Origin: Blautia hominis
GTDB lineage: Bacteria > Bacillota > Clostridia > Lachnospirales > Lachnospiraceae
Assembly (NCBI GenBank): GCA_002270465.1
Contig: NQOF01000003.1
Coordinates: 248,001 to 312,000, forward strand
Direction: 5' to 3'
Length of the DNA: 64,000 nt
Program-made: the position numbers and the translations under genes
In this document: positions 61,123 through 64,000 of the stretch, one piece after another
How the letters are laid out: the number at the start of each line of letters is the position of its first letter
How positions within the stretch are numbered: the first letter of the stretch is position 1
Notes under the pieces: model-generated
The model's input: only the letters and a program-made list of their open reading frames with translations
What the model was told of the DNA's origin: nothing
The model's database searches: none

Positions 61123-61524
61123 ATCATACCTCCATATCTTTTATATCTATATTTTAACTCTTTAAATTATTTTTTGTAAGTTTTTATTTTATTTTTGTCG
61201 TTTTGCTCATATGTATATAATATATTTTTATGCATTTTTGCGGAATAACAGTACCTCTGTGTGTGAGTCATATAACATTTCCGAGTTCAGTAATAAGCGT
61301 GATCATCCGGCAAAAGCCGTTGACGACTTCGGGGGATTTGCTATTACTTATTCCTCAGATTCCGGCATGAAAAAGGAAGCAGATAGGGATCGTTTCTGTC
61401 GGGTAAGGAGGATTTTCCCTACTAAGATTGGCTGCGTATGATGTGGGAATTCTTTGTTTTGGTACCAAATAATTAGTAATTATGCGTATATATGTGAATG
61501 CATATTTTTAGTAATACTCACATA

Positions 61525-61553
61525 TTACGAAAAGAAAGATTATATGATATACT
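61525..61553 (+). promoter_or_regulatory. recA promoter TTACGA-N17-TGATATACT
   Basis: TATACT (61548-61553) with an upstream TG makes an extended -10 element; TTACGA lies 17 bp upstream as a weak -35. Confidence 0.5.
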
Positions 61554-61577
61554 AAATCAGTACATTAAATAGGTGGT

Positions 61578-61620
61578 AGCCGAAATGCGATAGCCAACAT
61601 TTCGGCTGCTATTTTTTTTT
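61578..61620 (+). terminator. Terminator-like hairpin in the recA leader
   Basis: AGCCGAAATG (61578-61587) and CATTTCGGCT (61598-61607) form a perfect 10-bp stem, followed by GCTA and nine T. It lies between the promoter and the recA start, so it may attenuate recA or end a short RNA of about 60 nt. Confidence 0.75.
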
Positions 61621-61710
61621 GCACGAAGTTATTATAAGACCATGGATGAGGTTGACGAGGCAGTAGGAGAGGGGAAACCAGTTGCCTCTTTATAACAGAA
61701 AGAAGGACAA

Positions 61711-62781
61711 ATGGTGGATGAAAATAAGAAAAAGGCATTAGATGCAGCCATACTAAAGATCGAAAAGGATTTTGGAAAAGGCGCAGTAATGCGTTTGGGA
61801 GAACCGAATGCGTTGGGGAATGTGGAAGTAGTACCTACAGGGGCATTAAGTATGGATATTGCATTAGGGCTTGGTGGGATACCGAAAGGCAGAGTAGTTG
61901 AGGTATATGGACCCGAATCAAGTGGTAAAACAACGGTATCCCTGCATATGGCAGCAGAAATACAGAAAAGAGAGGGGATAGCAGCTTTTATTGATGCAGA
62001 ACATGCACTTGATCCAAAGTATGCACAAAATATCGGTGTAAATATTGATGAGCTGTATATTGCGCAGCCCGATACGGGGGAACAGGCATTAGAGATTGCA
62101 GAGACACTGGTGCGTTCTAATGCGATAGATATTATCATCATAGATTCTGTAGCTGCGTTAGTTCCCAAGGCAGAAATTGATGGGGAAATGGGGGATACAC
62201 ATATTGGATTGCAGGCACGTTTGATGTCACAAGCATTAAGAAAATTGACACCGGTAGTAAGTAGATCAAAGTGCATTGTTATATTTATTAACCAGCTTCG
62301 TGAAAAAATCGGTATTATGTTTGGAAATCCGGAAGTGACAACTGGTGGACGTGCATTGAAATTTTACGCCTCTGTCAGAATAGATGTAAGAAGAATTGAT
62401 CAGATCAAGATGGGTGGAGAACGTGTAGGTAACAGAACCAGGGTAAAGATTGTGAAGAATAAAATTGCATCGCCTTTTAAAGAGGCCGAATTTGATATTA
62501 TGTATGGCACAGGCATATCAAAAGAGGGAGATATACTGGATTTGGCCACTGAAATTAATGTCATAAACAAAAGCGGTTCGTGGTATTCCTATGAGGGAAT
62601 GAAGTTGGCACAAGGCAGAGAAGCATCTAAAGAGTATCTGAAGGAGCACCCTGATTTTATGATAGAGGTTGAGAAAAGGGTCAGAAAACATTATCATTTG
62701 GAAACGGATGATAGTGGAAATATGATGGCAGATGTTACTGTGGCGGAAGAAAATTTTGATGCGATTCCGGATGATCTATGA
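61711..62781 (+). CDS. recA: recombinase RecA
   Basis: 356 residues, the usual length. Walker [26 protein letters not shown], Walker [17 protein letters not shown], and the DNA-binding loops [18 protein letters not shown] and [21 protein letters not shown]. It catalyses strand exchange in homologous repair and supports LexA cleavage. ATG after AAGAAGGACAA. Confidence 0.97.
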   Translation: MVDENKKKALDAAILKIEKDFGKGAVMRLGEPNALGNVEVVPTGALSMDIALGLGGIPKGRVVEVYGPESSGKTTVSLHMAAEIQKREGIAAFIDAEHALDPKYAQNIGVNIDELYIAQPDTGEQALEIAETLVRSNAIDIIIIDSVAALVPKAEIDGEMGDTHIGLQARLMSQALRKLTPVVSRSKCIVIFINQLREKIGIMFGNPEVTTGGRALKFYASVRIDVRRIDQIKMGGERVGNRTRVKIVKNKIASPFKEAEFDIMYGTGISKEGDILDLATEINVINKSGSWYSYEGMKLAQGREASKEYLKEHPDFMIEVEKRVRKHYHLETDDSGNMMADVTVAEENFDAIPDDL

Positions 62782-62824
62782 AAGGAGTTGCAAAAAGGAT
62801 GAAGGCTTATGACGGAGGTGAATC

Positions 62825-63217
62825 ATGGAAACTATCTATGTAATTACAGAAAGTGGAATAGTAAAAAAGCAGGATGTCAAAGTTGGTATTATACGTGAAA
62901 TCAGCACAAAAGAAGAACTTACAGAGCTGATGGAAAGAATGCCTTATATCCAGACGATTCAAGCACCTAATGGAAAAGCACGAAAAGAACTATATGAGCT
63001 TTCTATGAAAAAATATGATGATGTGGAATGGGTTAAGATAATAAAAAGTGTTTACCTAAGAATGGAGGATAGGAGGTATGATGATTTTGAGACAGAATAT
63101 ATGAAAAAAGCAAAAAAATTTTTGTATCAAGAGATGGCACTCCGTTTTTTGCTTCCATTTGATGAAATAGAACATTTTATAAATAAGACAGTAAAGCAAC
63201 ATTTAGAGGAATTTTAA
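62825..63217 (+). CDS. CarD-like transcription regulator, short form
   Basis: 130 residues, ATG after GGAGGTGAATC, 43 bp behind recA. From about residue 25 it follows the C-terminal helical half of CarD/CdnL proteins: ISTKEELTELMERMP, DDVEWVKIIKSVYLRMEDR and KKAKKFLYQEMALRFLLPFDEIEHFI. The N-terminal RNA-polymerase-interacting beta domain seems reduced to a few strands, so it may not bind polymerase in the usual way. Same strand and close spacing suggest co-transcription with recA. Confidence 0.6.
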   Translation: METIYVITESGIVKKQDVKVGIIREISTKEELTELMERMPYIQTIQAPNGKARKELYELSMKKYDDVEWVKIIKSVYLRMEDRRYDDFETEYMKKAKKFLYQEMALRFLLPFDEIEHFINKTVKQHLEEF

Positions 63218-63417
63218 GGTTGAAAAGTCTTCACATTCTTGTGGAGTAAAAATCTCGTGATCCACCTGGCGCCATGAGAAGGATTTATTCGATGGAAAGA
63301 GTGTTGTCCCTCATGTTGAATCCAAAGGAAGCCGCTAACATTAACGGTTTCTTCCAAATAATGGATGATTATGTTACAATTAATATAATATATGGCAGTG
63401 AAGGAGGCGAAAAACCA

Positions 63418-64000
63418 TTGAAAACGATTCCAACCAATACTTTTTTCTTTCCTCCTCGTTTAAAAACCGCACTAAAATCTATATTATCTTACCCATTGAC
63501 GTTGATTACGGCAGGGTCGGGTTTTGGCAAGACAACGGCGGTTTCCTGCTTTCTGGATAAGCTCCGGCAAGATACGGTTTGCCATTGGTATACCTGTTTC
63601 GGGGAGCCGCCGGAACGTGCATGGTCCGGAATTTGCACGCTGCTGTCTTTTGCGGATCCATATACAGGTGATTTTTTGTCTAAGATCACTTCTCCTACGC
63701 TGGACAACCTGGGCAGTATCGCGCTCCTGATGGATGGTTTATCCTGTGATAAGGAAACGATTTTGGTGGTTGATAACTATCAATTGGCAGAGTTTCCGGC
63801 GCCCTCCCGTTTGCTGGATGCGTTGGCAGCGCATCACTGCAGGAGGCTGCACTTGGTCGTCCTGACACAGCCCTTATGTACGGAAAAAGTCAGTACTGTT
63901 TCAAACCCGCATATTGGTCAGATCTTTCAGGATGTGTTCAACTTTCAAACAGAAGATATCCGGAAGCTATTTGAAAAGAATGGCGTGGGGATCTGTGCGA
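63418..64000 (+). CDS. MalT/LuxR-type STAND ATPase regulator (3'-partial)
   Basis: About 194 residues are visible, starting at TTG 63418 ten bases after AAGGAGG; the gene runs off the window. FFFPPRLKTALKSILSYPLTLITAGSGFGKTTAVSCFL contains the Walker A motif. WYTCFGEPPERAWSGI and ILVVDNYQL (Walker B) follow, as in the N-terminal ATPase of MalT-like regulators that end in a LuxR helix-turn-helix. The C-terminus and ligand domain are not in view. Confidence 0.8.
   Translation, partial: MKTIPTNTFFFPPRLKTALKSILSYPLTLITAGSGFGKTTAVSCFLDKLRQDTVCHWYTCFGEPPERAWSGICTLLSFADPYTGDFLSKITSPTLDNLGSIALLMDGLSCDKETILVVDNYQLAEFPAPSRLLDALAAHHCRRLHLVVLTQPLCTEKVSTVSNPHIGQIFQDVFNFQTEDIRKLFEKNGVGICA

Larger units (their letters stand above)
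61123..61710. other. Intergenic region upstream of recA
   Basis: A plus-strand frame (61211-61441) has no ribosome site and no recognised family, so it is not called a gene. The right part holds the recA promoter (61525-61553) and a terminator-like hairpin (61578-61620). I found no LexA-type box (GAAC-N4-GTTC) near the promoter. Confidence 0.45.

Noticed and set aside
61211-61441. 76-codon plus-strand ORF upstream of recA
   Set aside because: No Shine-Dalgarno, mixed composition and no recognised family; may be an old mobile remnant but cannot be supported as a gene.
63310-63360. Terminator after the CarD-like gene
   Set aside because: GGAAGCCGCTAA and TTAACGGTTTCTTCC pair imperfectly and no T run follows, so it was not called.

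Overview
The window looks like chromosome from a gut-type Lachnospiraceae (Firmicutes, Clostridia); the genus cannot be fixed from the sequence alone. Reasons: strong AGGAGG-type ribosome binding sites, YesM/YesN-type two-component pairs next to sugar-binding lipoproteins, (N)VKTGD-type cell-wall sorting tails, dockerin/cohesin and FIVAR modules, a bacitracin-type BceAB-RS locus and an anaerobic Ni-CO dehydrogenase. No tRNA, rRNA or CRISPR array was seen.

Layout. (1) 1-19.9 kb: a polysaccharide-use locus. It holds the 3' part of a GH78 alpha-L-rhamnosidase, a GH43 beta-xylosidase-like enzyme, a GH88 unsaturated uronyl hydrolase, a CUT1 sugar ABC importer (binding lipoprotein and two permeases, no ATPase), a YesM/YesN two-component pair overlapping a nitrilase-family amidohydrolase, a frameshifted D-lyxose isomerase remnant, a GH28 enzyme and a 1831-residue wall-anchored heparinase II/III-type protein. 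Together they read as cut outside, import, trim inside. (2) 19.9-23.6 kb: a decayed stretch with a small membrane protein, fragments of a surface protein, a DUF2589-like small protein, a LytTR regulator, a degenerate GGDEF protein and a DUF5348-like protein. (3) 23.8-41.2 kb: a nitrogen/nickel island. Three signalling proteins (REC-kinase, hybrid kinase with REC and Hpt, REC-AraC regulator) precede the urea importer urtABCDE, the urease genes ureAB(fused)-C-E-F-G-D, a Cys-rich 40-residue ORF with its own promoter and terminator, and cooS, whose product has a His-rich N-terminus.

(4) 41.9-53.6 kb: a second carbohydrate module. An orphan solute-binding lipoprotein overlaps a response regulator and a kinase gene (possible three-part sensor). 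Then come a cupin-AraC regulator, a 1506-residue secreted beta-helix enzyme ending in five FIVAR repeats and a type I dockerin, and a small cohesin protein with a wall-sorting tail. The last two form a candidate minimal two-gene cellulosome-like system and are the most striking find. (5) 54-58.5 kb: BceA-BceB-BceR-BceS peptide-antibiotic sensing and resistance. (6) 58.5-61.4 kb: a patchwork with a possible mobile remnant, GNAT acetyltransferase, phosphotransferase remnant, HPr-like protein and DUF2798 membrane protein. (7) 61.5-64 kb: recA behind a hairpin leader, a CarD-like protein, and the start of a MalT/LuxR-type regulator cut by the window end.

Two related palindromic elements (5.1 and 48.0 kb) look like copies of a small non-autonomous repeat. 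All calls come from reading the sequence; no database search was run.
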